33,305 nt of DNA from Candidatus Omnitrophota bacterium (GCA_018818105.1 JAHISK010000090.1:1-33305), one strand, 5' to 3'. Shown: positions 1 through 8,169, numbered from the stretch's first letter. Numbers and translations are program-made. Notes: generated by a model from the letters alone, not told the origin.

Positions 1-1616
1 AATTTCATAACATACTGTTTCGCTCTTTGTGAAAACTGACTATCAGGATAATCCGAAATTAGTTTAGAAAATAAGTCTTTTGCCTTATCATAATTTTTTA
101 AATATTGATAATATATAAGTCCAGCATTGAATCTTGCTTCCAATGCTTTACTACTCTGAGGAAAAGCAGTAAAAATATGTTCATAAAGGCTTAATGCCTG
201 TTCTTTCCTAAACTGCTCATCTTTTCTACGACTGGCAAAATCTTTACCGCTATCTAAATTTCGAGCTTTATTAAATAAATTATATATAATACCCAACTCA
301 GCAGTCACCTCGCCACTGGTCTCAATTTTTTCTTCATGAACTTGCTTTTTGCTTACCATTTTTTTCTCTTCCATCGAACGTAATATTTTAGGAGTTATAA
401 ATACAGCCAACTCTTTCTGTTCAGCATCTCGCTCACTTCTGGAAAAAAGCAGCCCAATTAAAGGAAGCTTGCCTAAAATAGGAACTCTTTCTCTACTGCT
501 GTTATCCTGCTGCTTAATTAACCCTCCAATAACCAACGTTTCGCCCTCTTTTACTCGAACAGTCGTATCAGCCTCTCTGGTAGTAATACGCGGCCCTGCG
601 TCTAAGGCTTCTGATAAAGAAGATACTTCTGGATGCACACGCATAGTAATATAGCCATCATCATTTATCTGAGGCGTTACTTTTAAATTTGTTCCAATAT
701 CAACAAACTTAGTAGTTTCAGTGGTTCCGGTTGTTGTCTGCGTTCGCTCTTTATAGGGAAACCGCTCACCAATAACAATTCTCGCTTCCTGTCCGTTTAT
801 AACCGCTATAGACGGCGCCGCTAAAAGACTGGCTTTCCCATCACGAATTAAAGCATCAATGGTCGCGTTAATACTAACATCTTTTATCGTATAAGCATCC
901 ACTGTTAACTGACCACCGCTTAAAGTGCCAGATTGACCATCCATAGTAATAGTATTTTGTCCTTCATTATAATCCACGCTCCAGGTAATCCCTATATTAT
1001 GAAGATCTGTAGTTGTTATATCTATAATTTTAGCTTCTATCAAAACCTGTTTAGGCTGGGCATCAATCTTTGAAAGCAACTCTTTAACTCTTATAATATT
1101 TGCCGGATAATCAGTCATAATAAGGCTATTTGCCACATCATCAACTTTTAAATCACCTTTGGAAGAAACAACTTCCCTCAACATCCCTTGAGCAGCGGAA
1201 GCCCTAACATATTTTAGAAATAATACTTCGCTGGTTAAATCTATTACTTCCTGATCTCCCAGCGACACATAAATAATTCCCTCTCTTATGCTATAAACTA
1301 ATCCATTTATTGAAAGAATCGCCCCTAAAGCTTTATCTACCGTTACGTCTTTCAAGCTAATAGTTACTTTTCCTTTTACATCCGGACTCGTCACAATATT
1401 TAACTTATATGTCCATGACAAAGAGCGCAGTACGGTTGTAATATCTATATCTTTATAATCAAGATTTATTTTAACCGCTAATTTATCATCGAATAATTCT
1501 TTATCGCTCTTTCCAGAAGAAAGAACCTCCTCCCACTGCTGCTCTTCCTGAGCAAAAACTTGCCCCCCACACATAAACACAACAGTTACCACTATCCCTA
1601 CAATTATCTTACCCAT
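1..1616 (-). CDS. gspD: Secretin (type II secretion GspD / PilQ-like) with C-terminal TPR-like extension, 3' end outside window
   Basis: Outer-membrane secretin forming the exit channel of the secretion/pilus-like machine. It is absent from the ORF track because it runs off the left edge; I translated it by hand and the frame stays open for 538 codons. Residues 1-22 are a signal peptide ending VFAQ. An STN/N0 domain (about 45-95) and one N1-type domain (about 125-185) precede the secretin core (about 190-405), which carries the family signature VPILGKLPLIGLLF at 378-391. From about 440 on there is an unusual helical TPR/YbgF-like tail (FPQSSKALEARFNAGLIYY), cut by the window end. The start is fixed by an in-frame TAA two codons upstream. 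It is the last gene seen in the gsp/pil operon, and the pilO-like gene precedes it. No clear Shine-Dalgarno is visible. The secretin identity is secure; the assignment to GspD rather than PilQ rests on the neighbouring GspE-K genes. Confidence 0.93.
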   Translation of the reverse strand, partial: MGKIIVGIVVTVVFMCGGQVFAQEEQQWEEVLSSGKSDKELFDDKLAVKINLDYKDIDITTVLRSLSWTYKLNIVTSPDVKGKVTISLKDVTVDKALGAILSINGLVYSIREGIIYVSLGDQEVIDLTSEVLFLKYVRASAAQGMLREVVSSKGDLKVDDVANSLIMTDYPANIIRVKELLSKIDAQPKQVLIEAKIIDITTTDLHNIGITWSVDYNEGQNTITMDGQSGTLSGGQLTVDAYTIKDVSINATIDALIRDGKASLLAAPSIAVINGQEARIVIGERFPYKERTQTTTGTTETTKFVDIGTNLKVTPQINDDGYITMRVHPEVSSLSEALDAGPRITTREADTTVRVKEGETLVIGGLIKQQDNSSRERVPILGKLPLIGLLFSRSERDAEQKELAVFITPKILRSMEEKKMVSKKQVHEEKIETSGEVTAELGIIYNLFNKARNLDSGKDFASRRKDEQFRKEQALSLYEHIFTAFPQSSKALEARFNAGLIYYQYLKNYDKAKDLFSKLISDYPDSQFSQRAKQYVMK

Positions 1617-1620
1617 CGAT

Positions 1621-1789
1621 TATCATTTTAAATTTACCATGGCGCTGTTGCGAAATACCCCAAAAGTGTCATCCCTGCGAAAGCGGGGATACAAAACATT
1701 AATGGAATCAATGGATTCTGGATTCCCGCTTTCGCAGGAATGACAGAAAACGTTATTTCGCAACAGCGCCACCATTTATCAATTTCCGC
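1621..1789. repeat. Heptad-type AT repeat interrupted by a MITE-like element
   Basis: Bases 1621-1640 and 1771-1789 together read as the same period-7 AT repeat found intact at 31413-31441. Joining them across the inserted element, with one copy of the ACCAT duplication removed, gives a near-identical match over about 29 bases (one mismatch). It lies between the pilO-like gene and the secretin. Confidence 0.7.
1641..1770. mobile_element. 130-bp MITE-like palindromic element with 5-bp target duplication
   Basis: Perfect 17-bp terminal inverted repeats (GGCGCTGTTGCGAAATA) bound the element, and ACCAT is duplicated immediately outside both ends (1636-1640 and 1771-1775). Inside each end is a second inverted arm (TGTCATTCCTGCGAAAGC type) with a few mismatches, so nearly the whole element can fold into one hairpin. 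It has no coding capacity. The outer repeats resemble the GGCACTGTTGCAAA ends of IS6-family elements, but that family makes 8-bp duplications, so the family is undecided. Confidence 0.8.
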
Positions 1790-1800
1790 CAAAGGCGGAT
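1785..1800. repeat. Short GC-rich hairpin (REP-like)
   Basis: TCCGCC, AAA, GGCGGA forms a short perfect stem in an otherwise AT-rich spacer just right of the MITE. It could be a remnant REP-type unit. There is no adjacent T-run supporting a terminator role. Confidence 0.4.
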
Positions 1801-1882
1801 CAGCCTTTAACTAATGTGGCTGAAGCATTTTAAATTTTTAAACATTAATTCTTCCAAGCACTATCCTCTATATTCTTCTCTT

Positions 1883-1917
1883 CACTAAATACTATATACT
1901 AACGACTAAACACTATT
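1883..1917. repeat. Heptad repeat, TAGTATA family, directly after the pilO-like stop
   Basis: On the plus strand this reads as consecutive 7-base words of the form TACTAAA, TACTATA, TACTAAC, GACTAAA. The same family occurs at 13145-13171, 14461-14494 and 22291-22320, each time immediately downstream of a stop codon. Confidence 0.75.
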
Positions 1918-2775
1918 CTATCTTTCCACATAAAGAACATGCTCTTCTACTCCGTCAATAACAATAACCTTATCTGCTAATATTTCTTTAACCCGATATT
2001 CTGCTACCTCATCTCCCTCTTTAATAACTTCGCCATTGATAATAGCTGTTGGTAGCTTTGAGTCATAAGTTATACCTTCCAACTTTAACTTTGACTTTCG
2101 AATAGGCGTTACAGGCTTAGTCTTTGACACAAATATATCTCTCATTTGAGATGACACCTCGGTTACCTCTTTAGCCTTCATTAATTCAGAAAAAGTAATA
2201 TCCCCTAAAAGGCTTGTCAACACTATCCGAACCGGAGTAGCAGTACCTCTGCCAGACTTCGCGTTTACCTGAGAAATCTCTAATGCTTCTACCTTTAAAA
2301 ACGGAGATATTGTTTCCAATTTTCTTATATAGTTTATTGTATCCTGATAAGACGCGTTAAACTTTAACTCTACATATATACGAGAATAATTTTCTCCATC
2401 ATCTATCTTTTTACGAATAGAAATTAATTTAAATCCTTTTGCTAACCGCGTTAATTCTCCAATTAAACTCGGAACACTTTTCTTCGCCGGGACCTGATTC
2501 TCCCATGCCGCAATCACGCCAAGAGTGCTGTTGAATTCATCATTTAAGCTTCGTAAATCACGTTTTTGTTCATCTATCCGCGGAAACTTAGCCTCTATTT
2601 CAAATATCCTTGCTTTTAATTTCTCATTCTGAAGCTGATAAGTAGCGATATTCTTAACTACTGGTTTATACAAAATGTTATAATACCCACTTATTATTAT
2701 CACACATATAAATACAATTAAAAATCCTTTTTCGCTTTTTTTTAGCTTTTTAAAATTTAATAAATTATTTGTCAT
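1918..2775 (-). CDS. PilO-like inner-membrane platform protein with C-terminal PilP/GspB-like domain
   Basis: Likely partner of the PilM-PilN fusion encoded just upstream, linking the cytoplasmic platform to the periplasm and secretin. I chose the second Met (MTNNLLNF), giving 285 aa, because the ORF-track N-terminus from 2850 translates an intergenic repeat. This start has AGATAGGT just upstream. A short cytoplasmic stretch precedes one membrane helix (about 17-35), a coiled coil (about 40-75) and a ferredoxin-like PilO-type region (about 75-190). The C-terminus (about 230-283, GITYDSKLPTAIINGEVI) resembles the small beta domain of PilP/GspB/GspC proteins that contacts the secretin. No separate gspC or pilP gene exists in the window, so this fused domain may take over that role. 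Domain calls are by pattern only. Confidence 0.75.
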   Translation of the reverse strand: MTNNLLNFKKLKKSEKGFLIVFICVIIISGYYNILYKPVVKNIATYQLQNEKLKARIFEIEAKFPRIDEQKRDLRSLNDEFNSTLGVIAAWENQVPAKKSVPSLIGELTRLAKGFKLISIRKKIDDGENYSRIYVELKFNASYQDTINYIRKLETISPFLKVEALEISQVNAKSGRGTATPVRIVLTSLLGDITFSELMKAKEVTEVSSQMRDIFVSKTKPVTPIRKSKLKLEGITYDSKLPTAIINGEVIKEGDEVAEYRVKEILADKVIVIDGVEEHVLYVER

Positions 2776-2802
2776 ACCTATCTTTACTTCTGGTTCCGCC
2801 AA

Positions 2803-2952
2803 AAATTCCAAATAACAATTTCCAAATCCCAAATAAATCTCAATATACAATGATCAAAATTACAAACAATACGAAAACATTGATGTTTTGGTCATTTGAA
2901 AATTGGAATTTGGAACTTATTTGTTATTTGGTGCTTGTAATTTGTTATTTTT
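2803..2952. repeat. Long inverted heptad repeat (ATTTGGA family)
   Basis: The left arm is made of 7-base words such as AATTCCA and AATCCCA, and the right arm of their complements. The first 42 bases are identical to 23830-23871, about 21 kb away, and the right arms share a further stretch of about 20 identical bases. The right arm encodes the last 11 residues and stop of the PilM-PilN gene. Confidence 0.8.
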
Positions 2953-4872
2953 ATATAAATTTTGTAATCCCTCCCCCTCATCAAATTCCTTATCAGTACT
3001 TTCACCAGCCACAACAGAAACAATTTCAAACTTATAAATCTCAGCAGCCGGTTCTTTCTGCGTATAACTGAAATCAGCGCTTATAAAAAATGATGATTCT
3101 TTTATACTAGCTATTAATTGAGATATTAAACTCGTGTTAGTTGTAGACCCTGTTAACGTTACTTCGTTATCTTCATATTTTAACTCCGTAATCCAAATTT
3201 CTTCCGGTAGAAGCCGCGCAATTTCTCCTAATACCGCGGAAAATTCGTCAGGTCTTCTTACCCCATCTTTAAGAAGACGAACTCTGGAATCCAATAAATT
3301 TTTGGTTCCCATAATCTCCGCTTTTTCTTTAGATAACTCCAGCTCCATTCGCTGCAAAACTCCAAGCCTAGCTTTAATTTCTTTAACTTGCCGCGTGTAA
3401 AAAGACATCTTTGATTTATAAAAAGCGGCCTTTCCTATTTGAACGCCTAAAAACCCGACCCCAATCAAACCAACCAAAATACCGGCTAAAACCGTCTTCT
3501 TTTTTAAAGATTGAAAACAAAACTGAGCGAATTCGCTTCTTTTCTGAACTAATAAACTAATACGCTGCGACGTATCTATCCCTTGCCCCGCGGCTAATGC
3601 TGTACACACCGTAAAATTCACTCCCATATTTATAAAACGATTTCTTAAAGACTCACCTATATTCATGAGGCTGAATATTTTAAAAGGATTATACGGTTCA
3701 ACAGAAACACCTAACCTTGCGGTTAAAAACTGAACCAAATTTTTAAGATTTGCCCCTCCACCACAAAGAACTACCCGGTCAAATTTAGTAATTTGAGACT
3801 GCGTTACTTGATAAGAAAAATATTTAAAGGAGTGTTCTATATCTACTACTAAATTCTCTAAAAGAGAAATAAGACCATAATATACTTTTTTTGATTTATC
3901 ATTTGTTTCTTCAACCTCCTCTCCCGCTTCGAAAAAAGGAGTAATTTTTTTATCTGGCGCCCAAAAAATAAGACCGTACTTACTCATTAACTCTTTGGCT
4001 TGACCCACCTCCACACCACAATGAACCGCGACAGTTTCCGTCATTTTTTTAGAAGTTAGCGATAAACTCCTGGCAAAATTTAACTTTGTGCCCTTTTCTA
4101 TACCAATAAAACTCTCTTCCTCTCCAATATCTAACCACAAAATAACTTCATTATTCTTTACCGTTTCTAGTCCTGCTTTTTTCGAAAATTTATTCAAATT
4201 AATTAAACTTAGAGCTGGTACTTCTATACTTATAGGCCGAAGACCTACGCTATCAAATAAAGAAATCCACTTCTTTATCGTTTCCCGCAAAACACAAATA
4301 ATTATAATCTTACACTGAGATTGCCTTCCTAATACCATACCTCCATCATCCAACCTAATAAATCTAAAAAAGACATCATCAGCTCCTACCCCAAATGGTT
4401 TTAACTGCGATACTTTAAATTTTACCGCGGCTGTAAGCTCAAACTCTGACATAGGAGGAAAAACAACGTTAAAAAAAAGGACTTCTTTTGTAAATATAGT
4501 AAGCAAACAATCTCCGCGAACTTTATTACGTTCAATAATTCTTTGAAGAGTCTTTTTTAGGTTAACAACAGAATCATACCGAGGAACAGCATCATATCCT
4601 TCCTGGTCAATACGGGCAATATCTAAGTTTGAGTCTTTTCTCATTGCCATCTGAACTAACTTAATAGAGGACGTACCGATATCAATAGCGGGAGGCAACA
4701 GCATTGATTTAGGAAATGATATTTTCACCTCATTAGACACTACCTTAGGCGGATGCCTAAAATGTGTTAATAAAGTAGAAATCCCTTCCGTTAATATTTT
4801 TTTTCGTTCGAATACTTCTTTTACTATATTTTTAGTACTATTGAGACTGACAAATTTTTTCTCGGGCTCCAT
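2917..4872 (-). CDS. pilMN: PilM-PilN fusion, type IV pilus-like assembly platform protein
   Basis: Combines the cytoplasmic actin-like ATP-binding PilM with its membrane partner PilN in one 651-aa chain. PilM motifs are clear: phosphate-1 DIGTSSIKLVQ (64-74), phosphate-2 LDIGEEESFIGI (about 248-259) and adenosine motif VVLCGGGANLKNL (about 368-380). A membrane helix (about 459-480) is followed by a coiled coil and a PilN fold (LLPEEIWITELKYEDN). A 50-residue N-terminal extension precedes the PilM core. The start has AAAGGT about 8 nt upstream and overlaps the parA-like gene by 35 nt, implying translational coupling. The last residues (KNNKLQAPNNK) come from an intergenic repeat, so the original C-terminus was probably slightly different. 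A second such fusion (gspL-like) occurs earlier in the operon. Confidence 0.9.
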   Translation of the reverse strand: MEPEKKFVSLNSTKNIVKEVFERKKILTEGISTLLTHFRHPPKVVSNEVKISFPKSMLLPPAIDIGTSSIKLVQMAMRKDSNLDIARIDQEGYDAVPRYDSVVNLKKTLQRIIERNKVRGDCLLTIFTKEVLFFNVVFPPMSEFELTAAVKFKVSQLKPFGVGADDVFFRFIRLDDGGMVLGRQSQCKIIIICVLRETIKKWISLFDSVGLRPISIEVPALSLINLNKFSKKAGLETVKNNEVILWLDIGEEESFIGIEKGTKLNFARSLSLTSKKMTETVAVHCGVEVGQAKELMSKYGLIFWAPDKKITPFFEAGEEVEETNDKSKKVYYGLISLLENLVVDIEHSFKYFSYQVTQSQITKFDRVVLCGGGANLKNLVQFLTARLGVSVEPYNPFKIFSLMNIGESLRNRFINMGVNFTVCTALAAGQGIDTSQRISLLVQKRSEFAQFCFQSLKKKTVLAGILVGLIGVGFLGVQIGKAAFYKSKMSFYTRQVKEIKARLGVLQRMELELSKEKAEIMGTKNLLDSRVRLLKDGVRRPDEFSAVLGEIARLLPEEIWITELKYEDNEVTLTGSTTNTSLISQLIASIKESSFFISADFSYTQKEPAAEIYKFEIVSVVAGESTDKEFDEGEGLQNLYKNNKLQAPNNK

Positions 4873-5731
4873 TTCTTTTTACCTTTTTTTCGGACGCGGT
4901 TAATAAAACTACCTCTAGCGCTAAAGAAAAATAGTCGGTAGCACCATCTGAATCTGGAGCATAATCAAATATAGACCTCTTAAACGCAACAGCTTCAGAT
5001 AAAGACGCGTCTAAACGAATAACCGTCTTAAAAACTTTATCTTGGAAGTAATCCCGTATCTGGCTAAGAATATCTTGAGTAACTTTCCCTCGATTATCAA
5101 ACAAAGTAGGTAAAATTCCTAAAATTTGCAAATCAAGATTAAGTCGATCTTTTATTACTCTCAGTGTAGCAAAGAGATCTTTCATTCCTTCTAAAGAAAA
5201 ATAATGAGCCTGAATAGGAACAAGCACAGAATTCGCCGCGACTAACCCATTTATAGAAATAAGATTCAACGACGGAGAGCAATCTAATATTATATAATCA
5301 TAATTTTTTTTAGAATTATTCACCATCTTATAGAGCGCTGTCCTTAAAATACCTTCTCGACCTAATAAATCCGCTATCTCTAGTTGCGCGCCATTAAGCG
5401 CTGATGTTGCCGGCGCGATATCTAAATTTTCGAGATATGTTGGAACAATAACATATTCCAACTCGATATTTTTTACGATCACATCGTAAGTTGAACAACT
5501 TATGTTATCTACGCCAATACCTATACCTAAAGAAGCGTGAGCTTGAGCGTCTAAATCTATTAATAAAACTTTAAATTCCTGTCGCGCTAACGCGGCTGAA
5601 AGATTTAACGCTGTTGTAGTTTTGCCACACCCGCCTTTTTGATTTGTAACAGCTATAATCACAGGAAATTGACCACGTTTATATCGTTGAGAATCGTTTT
5701 GGATAAAAATATTTTTTATTTCCTCAAACAT
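4838..5731 (-). CDS. ParA/MinD-like ATPase in secretion operon
   Basis: Deviant Walker A ATPase of the ParA/Soj type. KGGCGKTTTALNLSAALA is the signature P-loop with its first Lys, followed by VLLIDLDAQAHAS (Walker A', which normally reads LLIDxDPQ), and YIILDCSPSLNLISIN is Walker B. No ParB gene or parS-like repeat is visible, and its place inside a secretion operon suggests positioning of the apparatus or a pole-related role rather than plasmid or chromosome partition. The ORF track starts at a GTG (5743). I prefer the ATG four codons later (5731), which has GTGGGT upstream. The 3' end overlaps the PilM-PilN start. It is distinct from CpaE of Tad systems because no receiver-like N-terminal domain and no tad genes are present. 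Confidence 0.85.
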   Translation of the reverse strand: MFEEIKNIFIQNDSQRYKRGQFPVIIAVTNQKGGCGKTTTALNLSAALARQEFKVLLIDLDAQAHASLGIGIGVDNISCSTYDVIVKNIELEYVIVPTYLENLDIAPATSALNGAQLEIADLLGREGILRTALYKMVNNSKKNYDYIILDCSPSLNLISINGLVAANSVLVPIQAHYFSLEGMKDLFATLRVIKDRLNLDLQILGILPTLFDNRGKVTQDILSQIRDYFQDKVFKTVIRLDASLSEAVAFKRSIFDYAPDSDGATDYFSLALEVVLLTASEKKVKRNGAREKICQSQ

Positions 5732-5776
5732 AATATGACCCACATTTTTTCGTAAGTTATTATTAGCTATTATCTC

Positions 5777-5908
5777 CTATCTTTTTTTTCGTTCTTGCTC
5801 TTCTTTCCTTTTTGCCAAAATTAACTTTGTAAGGTAATCTTTAAATACACCGTTGACTACTAATGAGGGCTGGAATAAACCATATTTTATATATAGTATA
5901 TATACATA
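5777..5908 (-). other. Start-less open frame of 43 codons in the parA leader
   Basis: This frame opens after a TAA, has no ATG, GTG or TTG near its beginning, and ends TAG about 45 nt before the parA-like start. Its translation (QPSLVVNGVFKDYLTKLI, then a very basic Lys/Arg/Glu tail) looks more protein-like than the surrounding AT repeats. It could be the remnant C-terminus of a lost gene or chance. It lies downstream of the candidate promoter at 5908-5936. Confidence 0.25.
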
Positions 5909-5936
5909 TTATAAGATAATGTATATACGAATACAA
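5908..5936 (-). promoter_or_regulatory. Candidate sigma-70-type promoter for parA-pilMN-pilO-gspD
   Basis: On the minus strand, TTGTAT (5936-5931), a 17-base spacer and a perfect TATAAT (5913-5908) lie about 180 nt upstream of the parA-like start. The spacer length is ideal, but the region is AT-rich, so chance matches are likely. Confidence 0.45.
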
Positions 5937-5997
5937 GAACATATATGTATTTTTTAAATAATTGGTTATAATAAAATCAATCTTTCGGCAGGTCTAT

Positions 5998-6078
5998 GAA
6001 ATAATTATGAGTTCGGAATAAAAATACTTCTATGAACTATTTTATAGTATTTTTCTACGAACTACCAACTACAAACTA
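5998..6078. repeat. Heptad repeat, TAGTTCG family, containing the TPR stop
   Basis: Plus-strand words of the type ATGAACT, ACGAACT and ACAAACT recur here, partly as an inverted hairpin around TTTTATAG. The stop codon of the TPR gene (6076-6078) lies within the first word. Sister copies lie at 8170-8279 and 24950-24985. Confidence 0.65.
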
Positions 6079-8166
6079 ATTCTGTTCTCTTTCATTAAAA
6101 ATTGCCTGAGAGATACGGCTAAGGTAATAATTAGTTTCTTCATAATTTGGCAAGATGCGTTTTACTTCTTCAAATTTTTTTAACGAAGATTGATATTTAC
6201 CTCCCTCATACAGAGATACCGCTTGCCGATATAATAATGCCAGGTTACTCGCGGACGAACTTATCCTCTGTAATTTAGATTCAATACGATCAAAATAAAC
6301 TAACGCGATTTTATTATCAGGATGGTATTCAAGTATAGTTTTATATATAGATTTCGCGTCCATATAATGGCCTTGTTCATACAAAATTTCTGCTTCTTTA
6401 AGTAAGGAGCTAAGCCTATCCTCTTGGACTTTCTTTGTAATACGATGAATATAAATGAATGTATCTTTATAATTGGGATAAAACTCCTCTAATTGCTTAA
6501 ATTTTTCTAAAGCTTTTTTATGCTCTCTCCCATTGTATAAAAAACAAGCTTCTTTATATTTACCCTCAGCTGTAGCATCAATCATCTTTTTGTTCTCATC
6601 TTTATCATCTCTATCCTTTTTTAGTTCCACAAAAATAAGTTTAATATACTGCTCGGTTTTTTCATATTTAGGCCAACTTTCATTGACCTCTTTAAATTTA
6701 TTTATCGCGTCTAAATACATTTTTTTCTTATACAATGTAATTGCCTCTTTATAATCGGCTCTAACTTCCTCGGCAAATGCCTGTTCTTGCGCTTTACGAA
6801 TAGCCGCAAGTCCCCTCTGAATATACTTTTCCGTGTTCTTATACTTCGGAACTAAAATTTGCGCTTCTTTAAACTGCTCTAAAGCACCTCTATACTGTTT
6901 CTTTTTATACAACGTAACCGCCTGACAATAAACAAATTGAGCTTTCTCTATCAACTGCCGTCGCTTTTTCTCCCTAACCTTCGCCGGTATACGGTCCAGT
7001 TGAAATAACGCTACTGAATTCTGTGGGTCACGAACCAACACTTTCTGATAAATAATTTCTGCTTCAGTATAGTTTTCTTTTTCCAACACATTCTCAGCCT
7101 CTTTTAATAACAATTGAATTTCATCTCTTTTTATATCTTTATCTATACAATTAAAATAACTGGCAACATCTTTATAAACAGGATACTCTCTAGTTATTTC
7201 TTTAAATTTGTTCAAAGCCATTTGGTAAGACTTCTTCTTATATAGACTAACTGCTTCTTTGTATTTTTTTCCTATTCGTTTTGCCTGTAAATTCTTCTCG
7301 CCTAAATCCTTAACGTTTAAACTATGCTTGCGCTTTTTAATGTTTGAAGGAAGGTTTTCAATGAAGTATCTCGTCTGTTTATAATCAGGAGCTAGACCTT
7401 CTACTTCTTTGAACTTCTCTAAAGCACGGCTGTACTGACTGTCCTGGTATAAACTAACCGCCTGCTTATAAATATTCTGGGTTTGCCTCTCCCTCTCAAA
7501 TTTTTCTTGTTCTTTCATCTTTTCCGGAATTCGTTCCAAATAAAGCAAAGCAACATTATTTTCAGGATCAAGCTCAATAACTTCTTCATAAAAAGATTTC
7601 GCTTCCAAAAACTTACCGTCTTCATATAAACTATAAGCTTCTTTAAGAAATGATTCCGCCTTCTGGGCAGCATCTACGGAAACCTGTTGACACAAAGAAC
7701 TTGCTTCCTCTAACTGTATTTTCTTAAGATTTTTTTTTCCTTCAATATCGGAGGGAATTTTGTCCAGATAATATTTTGTTCTCTTATAATCAAGTAATAT
7801 GTCTTCGACCGCTTTGAATTTTTCTTGAGCTTGTTGATACTGTTTATTATTATACAAACCAAGCCCTTGATGATACAGGATATATACTTGCTGTTCTTTT
7901 TCGTATTCGGCTTTTTCTTTTATCTTTTCAGGAATAAGCTGCAAATAAAACACCGCGATAGCATTTTGGGGTTGTAATTTTACTACTGTTTCATAAACAC
8001 CCTTGGCTTCAACATAGTTTTCCTCTTCATATAATTCATTCGCTTTACGAATTAAAACATCAATATTTTCTGTCCGCCTATCCGTATCTTTACGGCTCTG
8101 GGCAAAACCATTATTTACCCCTAAAAAACATATACTATAAATTAGTATAGCGATTATATATTTCAT
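6076..8166 (-). CDS. Exported multi-TPR protein of the secretion operon
   Basis: A 696-aa periplasmic or envelope protein: signal peptide (1-22, ending NGFAQ), then almost wholly tandem TPR-like helices. Two repeat types alternate. One reads like YxEAKxxYExVxxxxPxNxxAxxYLxRIPEK (about four copies, near 35, 180, 365 and 605). The other reads like YxxAxxLYxxxxYxxALxKFKEVxxxxPxYKxT (about seven copies). Long charged linkers separate pairs, so it looks grown by duplication of two-repeat blocks. TPR proteins often act as secretin pilotins or assembly scaffolds, and its place next to pseudopilin and ParA genes fits, but no specific partner can be named. No good Shine-Dalgarno is seen; AT repeats surround both ends. 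Confidence 0.85.
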   Translation of the reverse strand: MKYIIAILIYSICFLGVNNGFAQSRKDTDRRTENIDVLIRKANELYEEENYVEAKGVYETVVKLQPQNAIAVFYLQLIPEKIKEKAEYEKEQQVYILYHQGLGLYNNKQYQQAQEKFKAVEDILLDYKRTKYYLDKIPSDIEGKKNLKKIQLEEASSLCQQVSVDAAQKAESFLKEAYSLYEDGKFLEAKSFYEEVIELDPENNVALLYLERIPEKMKEQEKFERERQTQNIYKQAVSLYQDSQYSRALEKFKEVEGLAPDYKQTRYFIENLPSNIKKRKHSLNVKDLGEKNLQAKRIGKKYKEAVSLYKKKSYQMALNKFKEITREYPVYKDVASYFNCIDKDIKRDEIQLLLKEAENVLEKENYTEAEIIYQKVLVRDPQNSVALFQLDRIPAKVREKKRRQLIEKAQFVYCQAVTLYKKKQYRGALEQFKEAQILVPKYKNTEKYIQRGLAAIRKAQEQAFAEEVRADYKEAITLYKKKMYLDAINKFKEVNESWPKYEKTEQYIKLIFVELKKDRDDKDENKKMIDATAEGKYKEACFLYNGREHKKALEKFKQLEEFYPNYKDTFIYIHRITKKVQEDRLSSLLKEAEILYEQGHYMDAKSIYKTILEYHPDNKIALVYFDRIESKLQRISSSASNLALLYRQAVSLYEGGKYQSSLKKFEEVKRILPNYEETNYYLSRISQAIFNEREQN

Positions 8167-8169
8167 TTT

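Larger units (their letters stand above)
5744..6075. other. 332-bp gene-free spacer between the TPR gene and parA
   Basis: From left to right it holds the parA leader with the start-less frame, the candidate promoter, an AT palindrome-rich stretch (5880-5960) and a TAGTTCG-family heptad repeat (about 5998-6078) that reaches into the TPR stop codon. I see no complete gene or RNA here. Confidence 0.6.

Noticed and set aside
349-654. Plus-strand ORF of 101 aa
   Set aside because: Antisense shadow of the secretin gene, which has clear domain motifs in the other frame. The other plus-strand ORFs in the track are rejected for the same reason.
1641-1770. Complete insertion sequence
   Set aside because: Only 130 bp and no transposase frame, so it is at most a non-autonomous element.
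2776-2850. N-terminal extension of the PilO-like protein in the ORF track
   Set aside because: These 25 residues are encoded by intergenic repeat words; a better start with an upstream AGG lies at 2775.
2769-3071. Plus-strand ORF of 100 aa
   Set aside because: It is the translation of the inverted heptad repeat and the antisense of the PilM-PilN end; its Asn/Ile/Tyr-rich composition comes from the repeat.
4838-5731. Tad pilus CpaE or chromosome partition ParA
   Set aside because: No receiver-like N-terminus, no tad/cpa genes, no ParB gene and no parS-like palindromes are visible nearby.
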